Below, piece after piece: positions 43,297 to 51,357 of a DNA stretch of 64,000 nucleotides. Within the stretch, counting starts at the first letter, position 1; every line of letters starts with the position of its first letter. This stretch comes from Neolewinella antarctica (GTDB lineage: Bacteria > Bacteroidota > Bacteroidia > Chitinophagales > Saprospiraceae): NCBI RefSeq assembly GCF_011927835.1, contig NZ_JAATJH010000001.1, positions 573,104-637,103 of the forward strand, in the 5' to 3' direction. The position numbers and the translations under genes were made by a program. The notes beneath the pieces are model-generated. The model was not told where the DNA came from and searched no databases. It saw only the letters and a program-made list of their open reading frames with translations.

Positions 43297-43433
43297 AGCT
43301 AAGCCGGCGTGGTAAAAGCCGTTAAGTATCCGTTGGCGACATAACGAGTAGCTGGCTCGAAGTCTTCGCTGAGCCGCGAGCCGCGCATTTTCAGTAAGTT
43401 GTCAATCGTATTGCGGGCCGTGGTGCCAACCTC

Positions 43434-43895
43434 TCAAACAAACCCCAACACCACGAACCGCACCTCATTAAACAGAAACGCCTCCCCCACCCCCTTACCG
43501 ATTAACCGTCGTCCGATCGGGCTCTCCGGGCTCGTGCAGAACACGTCCCGCCCGTTAACGGAGACTTTGCCGAAACCGGCAGAGACAAAGTAAAGGCCCT
43601 TATCCATCGCCACCAGGCTACCGATCGCGATTGTACCGCCGGTCGGCTGCCGCTCCGCCTGCGTGAGTAGCTGGCGAGTTCCCAACGCGGCGGCGAGTTG
43701 CTGCTTCAGGTTGTTTTCTTCCAGTTGCAACATCGCCCGCCCCGTCTCGAACTTATCACCCGCGCTGGATTTCGTTTCGCTACTTTTCGATTCCCGAATG
43801 GCGTTCATGCTCGACTCGATCGTCGTCAACTGCGCGACCAACCGGCGAAAACACTCCTTCAGCACGGCAGCCTTCAACTCCAAACCTTCCTTCAT
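43434..43895 (-). CDS. GreA/GreB C-terminal-domain-like protein
   Basis: A 153-residue protein with an N-terminal helical hairpin (about 1-75, including KSSAGDKFETGRAMLQ) and a C-terminal beta domain (GSLVAMDKGLYFVSAGFGKVSV, quoted in part, then SPIGRRLIGKGVGEAF). The SPIGRxLxGKxxGd pattern matches the C-terminal domain of Gre transcript-cleavage factors. In Bacteroidota such genes are often mislabelled as 3-oxoacyl-ACP synthase. It may bind the secondary channel of RNA polymerase, but whether it has the acidic tip of true Gre factors is unclear. It is last in the leftward efflux gene cluster and starts 50 bases after the TolC-family gene. Confidence 0.75.
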   Translation of the reverse strand: MKEGLELKAAVLKECFRRLVAQLTTIESSMNAIRESKSSETKSSAGDKFETGRAMLQLEENNLKQQLAAALGTRQLLTQAERQPTGGTIAIGSLVAMDKGLYFVSAGFGKVSVNGRDVFCTSPESPIGRRLIGKGVGEAFLFNEVRFVVLGFV

Positions 43896-43944
43896 CTTCT
43901 TTCCTTAGTCTTACCTCTTTTCTCTATATTCTTTTCGCCCCCAA

Positions 43945-45330
43945 CTACTGCACCACCTGCCCCGTAAGCCGCAGCACCTCCGTTTCCGTATTTTTCAGGT
44001 TCAAGAGCGCGTTGAGCAACTGAAATTCCGCATTAACTAAGTTGACCTGAATGATGCGGTAGTCGAAGCTATTGATCGTGCCACCCCTGAAGCGTTCTTC
44101 CGCGATGGTAATGTTACGCTCCGCGTTGGCGATCAGGTCCTGGGTGATGTTAACGAGCTGGGTTTGGTTGTTATGCCGGGCCACGGCGTTGAGCAGTTGG
44201 GTGCGCAGTTGTTGGTTGGTGGCGTCGTATTCCAGCTTGCTGGTGAGTTCTTCCAGGCGGGCGGATTGCTCGCGCACTTTGCGGTTCTTGCCATCGTAGA
44301 GTAAGTAGTTGACGCCGAAGCCGATGTTTCCGGAGAGCGTCCGGGCCGGGGCTTTGAAGCCGGGTAGCTTTACCTCGCGGGAAGGCCGATCGTCGTTAAA
44401 ATCAAAAGTCTGCGTGCCGGTCGCGACGGAGAAGTCGTAGCCAAGCCCGGTGACGAGCGCCACGGTGGGTTTGTATTCAGTTTGGATGAGTTCCGTTTGA
44501 ATACCGGCTAGCGCGCGGTTGGTTGCTAAAGTTCGTAGCTGGCTGTTGTTAGCTTCCAGGCGTTGCACCAGGGCGGTCTCGTCGAAGCGGTCGTCGTCGA
44601 ATTTCAACTCGGTCGTCAGCGTCAGCGGTTCGTTAATGTTGTCGGAACCGAGCACCTGGAGAAGGTTTTGCGTGGCGACTTCGTAATTAAGTTGTTGCAG
44701 CACGAGCTGGGTGGAATCGGTTAGGTACGCATCTTTGGCCTGGAGTTCGTCGAAGGTGCCGGCCCGGCCGAAGTCGCGGCGGACGTTCTGATATTCAACC
44801 TGATCGCGGCTGAGGTTCAGTACGCGCTGGCGGACGTCGATTTGCTCCTGCTGCACGACGGTGTTGTAGTACGCCTGGATGATTTGAGCCACCGAGTTCT
44901 CAACCTGTACCTGTAGTTGCCCCTCCGACAACTCACGGACGGTAGCGAGCTGATCTTTAGCGATTTCAACGCGGCCACCGTTGAACAAAGTCCAGTTGAG
45001 GTTAGCCGCCGGGCCGACCCCGTAGGTGACGACCGTGCTCTGCGCCACGATACTCGCCGGGTTGACGTTATCGCGGTAGCTTACCTGCGGGGTCACGCCG
45101 AGTGAAATCGTGGGGTATTTGTCCGTCAGGGAGTAGCTGTCGTTGTTTTCAGCGACGGCCAGATCCGCCCGGGAGAGTCGAATTTGGTAATTATTGGCCA
45201 GACCCTCCTGGATGGCGTCGCTAAGGGACAGGCTGCGTTGCGCGCTTAAGCCCGTAGTGGCCAGGACGCAGAGCAGTAGGGCGCGGACGCGGGTGCGGGG
45301 TATATTCGGAAGGATAGCGGAAGTCGACAT
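43945..45330 (-). CDS. TolC-family outer-membrane efflux protein
   Basis: A 461-residue outer-membrane channel protein. After a signal peptide (LLLCVLATTGLSAQ) come two similar halves with long coiled helices and short beta segments, as in TolC: LSLSDAIQEGLANNYQIRLSRADL at the start (given in part) and the mirrored ERNITIAEERFRGGTINSFDYR near the end. It should complete the tripartite pump with the adaptor and RND genes upstream on the same strand. A dispersed-repeat copy encodes RTRVRA in the n-region of the signal peptide. Confidence 0.9.
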   Translation of the reverse strand: MSTSAILPNIPRTRVRALLLCVLATTGLSAQRSLSLSDAIQEGLANNYQIRLSRADLAVAENNDSYSLTDKYPTISLGVTPQVSYRDNVNPASIVAQSTVVTYGVGPAANLNWTLFNGGRVEIAKDQLATVRELSEGQLQVQVENSVAQIIQAYYNTVVQQEQIDVRQRVLNLSRDQVEYQNVRRDFGRAGTFDELQAKDAYLTDSTQLVLQQLNYEVATQNLLQVLGSDNINEPLTLTTELKFDDDRFDETALVQRLEANNSQLRTLATNRALAGIQTELIQTEYKPTVALVTGLGYDFSVATGTQTFDFNDDRPSREVKLPGFKAPARTLSGNIGFGVNYLLYDGKNRKVREQSARLEELTSKLEYDATNQQLRTQLLNAVARHNNQTQLVNITQDLIANAERNITIAEERFRGGTINSFDYRIIQVNLVNAEFQLLNALLNLKNTETEVLRLTGQVVQ

Positions 45331-45466
45331 AGATGCTTAGTTAGCGCTTAACTTATAAAAAGATTACCGTGCGGATGCTGGGTCGCGTACGTAGAGTACC
45401 GGGGTTGCGGCCAAAAGTCACGTAGTCACTGCTCCACCTAATTTGCCCGGCACCCGCGACCGCGCC
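45280..45466. repeat. Convergent pair of dispersed-repeat copies around the TolC gene start
   Basis: GGCGCGGACGCGGGTGC at 45280-45296 (inside the signal-peptide codons of the TolC gene) faces GCACCCGCGACCGCGCC at 45450-45466, upstream of the gene. The second copy follows TAATTTG by a few bases. The 212-base gap between the TolC and nucleotidase genes contains no supported gene. Confidence 0.65.
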
Positions 45467-45542
45467 AAAATATTTACTGATTGGAAAACTTGCCAACGAT
45501 CCCCAGAGCAGAATGCACCGCAGCAAAATTACGGGGTGCTCG

Positions 45543-46091
45543 TCAACCTATTTCAGCAATCTCAGCGGCTACTTCCGCCCGAAAATATTCCCGAACTTCC
45601 GTCCAGTCATTCACCCGGTGGTAACCCGTGATGTAATGGTTATCGAGCGCGGTAAAGAGTAACCCGGTGCCATTGAACCCGGCCAGATTCGCTTCCTTAT
45701 CGTCGATCATGAAGTCACCACGGACCACATCCTTTTTCCCACAGAACACGATTTTTGAGTGGTGGATGAACGGAAAGTGTTCGCCCAGCCAGTCCCACTT
45801 GTCGGTGAAGCTGTTGCGGAATTCCATGGTACTCGTCACGACGTACACGTCGTGGCCGTCGTAGAGTTCCGCGACGACTTCGCGCGCTCCCGGCATCACC
45901 GCGACGTCGCGAAAGAAGCCGGGTTCGTACATGAGATCGCGCAAATGGCCCGCGCCGTCCAACTCATAAACCTTTTTACCGAGTAGTTCCGCCCGCGTGG
46001 GTTCGCGTCCGAATTCCTTCAGGTAAGCGTCGGCAAACTTTTGGTAAGTGTCGGCCATCACGCCGTCCATGTCGATACAGATCTTAGCCAT
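45543..46091 (-). CDS. 5'(3')-deoxyribonucleotidase (HAD family)
   Basis: A 182-residue HAD phosphatase of the NT5C type, which removes phosphate from deoxyribonucleotides. It has the nucleophile motif DMDGVMAD (DxD) at the N-terminus, VVTSTMEF as motif II, and FMIDDKEANL as the C-terminal acidic motif. It begins two bases after the stop of the RND gene and is presumably on the same message. An in-frame ATG at 46235 would lie inside that gene, so it is not used. Its link to efflux, if any, is unknown. Confidence 0.88.
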   Translation of the reverse strand: MAKICIDMDGVMADTYQKFADAYLKEFGREPTRAELLGKKVYELDGAGHLRDLMYEPGFFRDVAVMPGAREVVAELYDGHDVYVVTSTMEFRNSFTDKWDWLGEHFPFIHHSKIVFCGKKDVVRGDFMIDDKEANLAGFNGTGLLFTALDNHYITGYHRVNDWTEVREYFRAEVAAEIAEIG

Positions 46092-46093
46092 GC

Positions 46094-49000
46094 TTATTCG
46101 ATTATTTGTTCGTCCGGCACCTCGTCCGCCCGGTCGTAGCGGCGCGGGGGGTCGGGCAGTTCGTCTTCCGAAAAGTCCATTTGCTGGTAGGCGGGCTCGA
46201 CGTTGGTGTACGTCCACACTTTGTCCGGTTGCCACCCCTTCCAGAAGTAGTAGCGTAAGCGATTCTGCAGTACGATCAGGGCGGGAAGTAAAATCAAGAG
46301 GATCACCGTGACCGCCAGCAAACCGAACGCGACGGAAATGGCCATCGGGATCAGAAACTGCGCCTGCCGGGATTTATTCAGCAGCAGCGGAGCGAGACCC
46401 GCAAAGGTCGTTACCGACGTGAGCAAAATCGGCCGGAAGCGACTCCGACCCGCCTCGGCCAGGGCCTCCATCATCGGCATTTTGTTGCGGAGGTTCTCGT
46501 TGTATTTCGACACGAATACCAAACCGTCATTCACGATGATACCGATGAGGGCGACGATACCGAGGAAAGAGAACAGGCTGAGCGGCTTGTCCATCAGCCA
46601 GTGACCACCGATGACGCCGATCGCCCCGAAGGGCATCAGCAGGAACAGCACGACCGTCTGCAGGATGGAGCGGAACGTAAGTGCGATCACGAAAAACATC
46701 AGGGCGAGCACGACCGGGCCGACGATGGCCAGCGAAGAAGACGTTTTTTGCTGGTTCAGGACCTGCCCATCGGCCACCGTGGACACGCCGGGGTAGCGAT
46801 CGAGCACGGCCGGTAGGATGTTGTCGGTAATGTCCGCGTTCACGTCGGTCACGGAGACGGCATTGTCCGAAATATCCGCCTCCACCTTGACTTCCCGGCG
46901 GCCGTCGACGTGGTTGATGGCAATCACGCCCCGCTGGGGTTCCAGCTTGGCAATTTCCGAGAGTGGATACTCGCTACCGTCAGCCAGGCGAATACGCATA
47001 TTTTGCAGGTCGGAAATACTGCGGCGGCTATCCTCTCCGTACCGCAGCCACACCCTCACTTCATCTTCGCCGCGTTGCAGGCGCTGGGCTTCCGTGCCGA
47101 AAAAGGCGGAGCGGACTTGCCCGACGATGTCCTGCAAATCGAGACCTAAGTACCGCGCCTTTTCCTTGAGGCTGATGTTGATTTCGCGTAATCCTTCCTG
47201 GTTATTATCCACCACGTCGGCGAGTTCGGCTAGTTGCGACAACTCGGCTTTGAGGTCGGCCGTCGCTTCGTCGAGCTCGTTAATGTCGCTACCGACGAGG
47301 CTAACGCTGACCGGCTTACCAAAGAAAGAGCGCGCACCGAATGACAAAACTTCCGCTTCGTCAATCGGCCCGACCTCCTCGCGGATCGCGTTGGTTACCT
47401 GCCGCTGCGAGACGGGTTCGCGGTCTTCGCCGGGGATCATGGCGACCGTCACCGTTCCCTCGTAGGTCGTCGGACCGAGCTTCACTTCCACCCGTTCGAC
47501 CAACTCCTGCGTGTTGTCGTAAAATTCTTCGGACATTCGCTCGTTCACCCGCTCGGAGGCGGCGGCGATGCGTTCGAGAATCGCCTTGGTTTTGGTTTCC
47601 GGCGTTCCGGCGGGAAGCTGGAGCGTAATCGTTACTTCGTCTCCTTCGATGATCGGGAAAAAAGTCGTTTTCACAAACCCACCGCCAACGAGGCCGAAGC
47701 TCAAAAACAGCACCGCGAGGCACAGTGACAGCGCGACGAATTTGTTATTGAGCACCCAGCCGAGCACGGGCGCGTACATACGGTCGCGCAACAGGTCCAT
47801 CAGGCTATCGAACTTGCGTTGGACCCAGTTGGGCTTCGAATCTTTGTCCAGTGCCTTGGAGTGGGCGATGTGGGTTGGTAGGATGATGAAGCCCTCGACC
47901 AGCGAAAAGATGAGCGAGAAAATGACGACAACCGCCATTTCCGGGAAAAAGTCCCCCAGTGAGCCATCCAGAAAGAAAAAGCTTGAGAAGGCAATGACCG
48001 TCGTCGTAATGGCCGCAAAGACGGCTCCGATGACGTTTTCCGTGCCTTCGATCGCGGCCTGAATGCGCGGCATTCCTTTTTCGTGGTAGGCGTAGATGTT
48101 CTCGCCGATGACAATACCGTCGTCCACCAAAATTCCAATCACCAGAATCATCCCGAATAAGGAAATGACGTTGAGCGTGATGCCCAGGTAAGCAGCAACA
48201 ATGAACATGCCCGCAAAACTGATGGGGATCGATAACGCAACCCAAAAGGCGAGCCGCCAGTGCAGAAAAACGGACAGCAGGACACAAACGATCAGGAAAC
48301 CTTGCCAACCGTTACTCACCAATGTAACAATCCTCTGGTTCAGCGTGACGGACTCATCGCTGATGATCGACGCCGTAATGTCTGAATTCTCCTGATTGAA
48401 CACGTAGAGGTACCCCCGTACGGTGTCCGTGATGTTCAGCATGTCCTCCTCCAGCGTGTTCTGGACCTGAATGTTGACGGACGGTGACCCATCCAGGAAG
48501 GATCGGTTCGGCGTGTCGGCCCAGCGATCGCGAATCGTGGCAACCTGGCTCAGGCGAACGGTACCGCCGGACGGGGTGCTCTTGACGACGATGTCCCGCA
48601 ATCCGTCGGCGTAGTATTCTTTGCTGCGGGCGCGGAGGAGCAATTCTTCGTCTTGCCCCTTCACCGTACCGCCCGTCACGTCCACGTTATTCCTGCGCAC
48701 GGCGTCGGAGGCTTCCAAAAAAGTGAGCCCGTAGGCCTGTAGGTCAGCTTCGCGGAAGGCAATTTCAATCTCTTCGTCGGGGAAACCGGAAAGGGTGACT
48801 TTGGAAAGGCCGTCAATCTGTAACAAATCATCTTCCACCTGGCGGGCACTGCGTTTGAGGGCGGCGAGGCTCACGCCGTCTCCGGACAGGGCAAAAGTGA
48901 TGGCGCGGCCGAGGCTCTCACGTTTGTACACGACCGGTGGTTCCATCCCGACGGGAAAAGAGTTGATCCGGTCTACCTCGTTCTTTACGTCCTGCAGTAC

Positions 49001-49312
49001 CAAGTCCGTATTGTACCCCTTGAGGACGTCGATGGTGAGCTGACCGGAGTTCTCCGAACTGACGCTGGTGTAGCGCTCCAGACCACTCAGGCCCTTCAGG
49101 TTCTCCTCGATTTTGTTGATGATGCCCTCTTCCACCTCTTCCGGGCTCGCCCCGGGGTAGATGATCTGGATGAATATCGTGCGGCTTTCGAATTCCGGGA
49201 AGAAGGTAGCCTTCATCTGGGACAGGCTCAGCACGCCCAGGATTACGATGGCGAACATGATCAAGTTGGCCGCTACGGGGTACTTGACGAAGTAGGCGAT
49301 GAATGATTTCAT
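46094..49312 (-). CDS. RND efflux transporter permease subunit
   Basis: A 1072-residue inner-membrane pump of the resistance-nodulation-division superfamily (AcrB/HAE1 type). It has twelve membrane helices, two large periplasmic loops and the proton-relay acid pair in TM4 (GILVDDGIVIGENIYAYH). The N-terminal SLSQMKATFFPEFESR and the internal duplication (NGWQGFLIVC, then GIIVNDGLVFVSKYNEN) are typical. It expels drugs, dyes or metabolites by proton antiport with the adaptor and TolC-like partner. The C-terminal tail is acidic. An inverted repeat of 26-bp arms separates it from the adaptor gene. Confidence 0.95.
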   Translation of the reverse strand: MKSFIAYFVKYPVAANLIMFAIVILGVLSLSQMKATFFPEFESRTIFIQIIYPGASPEEVEEGIINKIEENLKGLSGLERYTSVSSENSGQLTIDVLKGYNTDLVLQDVKNEVDRINSFPVGMEPPVVYKRESLGRAITFALSGDGVSLAALKRSARQVEDDLLQIDGLSKVTLSGFPDEEIEIAFREADLQAYGLTFLEASDAVRRNNVDVTGGTVKGQDEELLLRARSKEYYADGLRDIVVKSTPSGGTVRLSQVATIRDRWADTPNRSFLDGSPSVNIQVQNTLEEDMLNITDTVRGYLYVFNQENSDITASIISDESVTLNQRIVTLVSNGWQGFLIVCVLLSVFLHWRLAFWVALSIPISFAGMFIVAAYLGITLNVISLFGMILVIGILVDDGIVIGENIYAYHEKGMPRIQAAIEGTENVIGAVFAAITTTVIAFSSFFFLDGSLGDFFPEMAVVVIFSLIFSLVEGFIILPTHIAHSKALDKDSKPNWVQRKFDSLMDLLRDRMYAPVLGWVLNNKFVALSLCLAVLFLSFGLVGGGFVKTTFFPIIEGDEVTITLQLPAGTPETKTKAILERIAAASERVNERMSEEFYDNTQELVERVEVKLGPTTYEGTVTVAMIPGEDREPVSQRQVTNAIREEVGPIDEAEVLSFGARSFFGKPVSVSLVGSDINELDEATADLKAELSQLAELADVVDNNQEGLREINISLKEKARYLGLDLQDIVGQVRSAFFGTEAQRLQRGEDEVRVWLRYGEDSRRSISDLQNMRIRLADGSEYPLSEIAKLEPQRGVIAINHVDGRREVKVEADISDNAVSVTDVNADITDNILPAVLDRYPGVSTVADGQVLNQQKTSSSLAIVGPVVLALMFFVIALTFRSILQTVVLFLLMPFGAIGVIGGHWLMDKPLSLFSFLGIVALIGIIVNDGLVFVSKYNENLRNKMPMMEALAEAGRSRFRPILLTSVTTFAGLAPLLLNKSRQAQFLIPMAISVAFGLLAVTVILLILLPALIVLQNRLRYYFWKGWQPDKVWTYTNVEPAYQQMDFSEDELPDPPRRYDRADEVPDEQIIE

Positions 49313-49324
49313 GCTGGTTGTTTC

Positions 49325-49402
49325 AAGGTTGAGGGCTTGTAGCCCGAACGAAACAGCAGTAGCGCTACCGCATGAACGTTCGGGCTACAAGCCCTCAACC
49401 TT
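49325..49402. repeat. Perfect 26-bp inverted repeat between adaptor and RND genes
   Basis: The arm at 49325-49350 is fully complementary to 49377-49402, with a 26-base loop that itself holds the palindrome GTAGCGCTAC. The arms include GGGCTTGTAGCCCGAACG. The right arm reaches the stop codon of the adaptor gene. In the transcript this would be a very stable hairpin within the operon. No T-run follows on the minus strand. Confidence 0.85.
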
Positions 49403-50595
49403 TATTTGGAGACGGGTTCGGAAGCGGTCACCGGCTTGGCGGCCGTTTCGGATGATTCTTGCGCGGTAGCGAGCTTTACGCGCATTCCGTCGTAGGGACC
49501 AGCCACCTCGCTGTCGAGCAACTTGGCACCATCCGGCAAGCCCGCGATGATGACGCGGTCCCGGCTGAACTTGCGGACGGTGACCGGAAGTTGGCGCAGC
49601 AGCGTATCGTTCTCGACGACGAACACTTTTTCTTCGTCGATCAGTTTATTGCGGTCGATTTCGACGACGTTTTCGAAGACGCGCGCGTCGGCTTCCCCCC
49701 GGAGGTACATCCCTTCCCGGAGTTCACGGCCCGTGACGCCGATAAATACGTCGACCGTCTGGCTACCGCCGTCGATTTGATCGCTGATGCGGCGGATGGT
49801 ACCCGACCAGCGGCCGGCGATGTCCTCACTGTACAAATCGACTTTCCCGCCGGTTTCGAGGAACTGTAATTCACTCAGGGGAACGGTGGCGACTAACTCG
49901 TAGTAGCCAGTTGCCATGATCTCACCGAGTTGTTGACCGGGCCGGACGACGGCACCCTGGTCGACGACCGCTTCGGTGAGTACGCCGCTGAAGGGGGCGG
50001 TAAGGGTGTACTTAGCGAGGCGATCTTCCAGTGACTTGATCGAGTAGAACTGGCTGTAAAGATTTCTTCCCGCTACGAATAGCTTCTCGCGCTGGTCCCT
50101 TGCTTCGGGGAGTGCGGGCAGGGTTTGGTCGACGTCGAAGTTCGTCAGGTAGTCGTTCCAGACCGCGAAGCTTTCCGGGTAGTCGATCTTTAGGTCCGGC
50201 ATCATGTTGGCCACGGCGTTCATCAGCGTTGCCTTCTGCGACTGGAGTGTGAAGCGCGCTTCGTTATCGTCGATGCGCAGCAGGGTCTGCCCCTTCTTAA
50301 AGTAGGTCCCTTCCTTAAAGGGCCGGCCCGTTTCGCGGACGGCACCGCCGACCTCCGTGAAGAGTGCGATCTTGTTGTAGGCTTGCAACCTACCCTGAAT
50401 GGCGAGCGTAGTGCTCAGGTTACCGTTGTTGATGGTCTTGACTTCCACGACTTTAATCCGCTCGGGAATATCGCGTTTGGGTGCTTCTCCCTTCAGTAAG
50501 CCAAGTTGCTTCATCCCAAAAAAACCCGCCAGGATGATCATGATCCCGACGACGGCTTTTAGGGCGGTGCTGTACCAGGGTGTTTTTTTACTCAT
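49402..50595 (-). CDS. RND efflux periplasmic adaptor (membrane fusion protein)
   Basis: A 397-residue membrane-fusion protein linking the RND pump to a TolC-type channel. One N-terminal membrane anchor (residues 10-30) is followed by the two lipoyl halves (IALFTEVGGAVRETG and KYTLTAPFSGVLTEAVVDQGAVVRPGQQLGE, given here only by their starts), a short helical hairpin in between, a beta-barrel domain, and a membrane-proximal domain ending in a Pro/Ser-rich tail. Its start overlaps the stop of the marR gene by four bases. The acidic tail and short hairpin resemble MdtA/AcrA-type adaptors. Confidence 0.92.
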   Translation of the reverse strand: MSKKTPWYSTALKAVVGIMIILAGFFGMKQLGLLKGEAPKRDIPERIKVVEVKTINNGNLSTTLAIQGRLQAYNKIALFTEVGGAVRETGRPFKEGTYFKKGQTLLRIDDNEARFTLQSQKATLMNAVANMMPDLKIDYPESFAVWNDYLTNFDVDQTLPALPEARDQREKLFVAGRNLYSQFYSIKSLEDRLAKYTLTAPFSGVLTEAVVDQGAVVRPGQQLGEIMATGYYELVATVPLSELQFLETGGKVDLYSEDIAGRWSGTIRRISDQIDGGSQTVDVFIGVTGRELREGMYLRGEADARVFENVVEIDRNKLIDEEKVFVVENDTLLRQLPVTVRKFSRDRVIIAGLPDGAKLLDSEVAGPYDGMRVKLATAQESSETAAKPVTASEPVSK

Positions 50596-51116
50596 GTTTG
50601 GGGAGTTTGCTGGGGGTGGCCTTGTTCGTGAAGGGTACCGTATATCTGGCTGAGGACTTCGAGACAGACCGCCATTTTTTTCGGGTGGATGTCCTTAGTT
50701 ATTTCGGGAATGATCGCTTCCGTTTGCGCTTCGATGAAGGCCCAAAACCGTCGTCCCTTTTCGGAGACAAAAATCAGCTTTTGCCGCCGGTCGACGCTGT
50801 CGGCGACGCGGGTAACGAAGCCCGCCTCCAGCAATTGGGCCAGGCTGCGCGCTACGGTAGCTTTATCCTTGATGCCGGTGATGGCCAGGTCCTGCTGGCG
50901 CTGCCCGTCACTAATAAAGAGATCGGCGAGCAGACCTACGTGCGTGCCCAGGGGTTGGAAACCTTCGAACTCCATCGTCGGGAGGGTGGCGCGGGCGAGT
51001 TGGCGACCGACGCGGTTCGTCAGGAAAATCAGCTTAGCGGGGTGATCGGCGTCCAGGGGGAAGGTGGTTTGGTTGCAATTGCAACGGAACGCGCCTTCGG
51101 TCGAATGGTTTCCCAA
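50592..51116 (-). CDS. MarR family transcriptional regulator of the efflux operon
   Basis: A 174-residue MarR winged-helix regulator. After a 30-residue N-terminal extension comes helix 1 (LIFLTNRVGRQLARA), the recognition helix region (LAITGIKDKATVARSLAQLLEAGFVTRV) and the wing (DRRQKLIFVSEKGRRF), each family-typical. It overlaps the adaptor gene by four bases and most likely represses the marR-MFP-RND unit until a ligand is bound. The start is a TTG at 51116; no ATG is available before helix 1, and the next in-frame ATG falls past it. No clear promoter is seen. Confidence 0.88.
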   Translation of the reverse strand: MGNHSTEGAFRCNCNQTTFPLDADHPAKLIFLTNRVGRQLARATLPTMEFEGFQPLGTHVGLLADLFISDGQRQQDLAITGIKDKATVARSLAQLLEAGFVTRVADSVDRRQKLIFVSEKGRRFWAFIEAQTEAIIPEITKDIHPKKMAVCLEVLSQIYGTLHEQGHPQQTPQT

Positions 51117-51154
51117 TAGATAGTATTTGTTGCGGATGGGCTTTTTGGAGCTTG

Positions 51155-51263
51155 CGCCCCGATAGCTATCGGGGCGGGTGCAGGGTAAATCAGAACAGCA
51201 GCAAGGTTTCGGCGGCTCATTACCCTTGCTTCCCCCAACCTCCCGGGCACCCGCGACCGCGCC
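51155..51263. repeat. Convergent repeat pair, one copy carrying a GATAGCTATC palindrome
   Basis: The left copy at 51155-51182 keeps the flanks of the dispersed repeat (GCGC before, GCGGGTGCAGGG after), but its core is replaced by CCCCGATAGCTATCGGGG; the perfect palindrome spans 51155-51176. The right copy is a standard inverted core, GCACCCGCGACCGCGCC, at 51247-51263. The pair lies between the divergent marR and GH31 genes. Confidence 0.75.
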
Positions 51264-51309
51264 CGGGGCATTAAGGGCCGAAGGCTAATCAAAAGCGGCC
51301 TAATTGTCT

Positions 51310-51317
51310 TTACTTTG
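51310..51317 (+). promoter_or_regulatory. -7-like element (TTACTTTG) of the GH31 gene
   Basis: TTACTTTG followed by C, 41 bases before the ATG at 51358. The same eight bases precede the GDPD and DM13 genes. Confidence 0.45.
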
Positions 51318-51357
51318 CGCAACTGTTTACCGGCGTCCTCCGCCAACCCCATACGCA

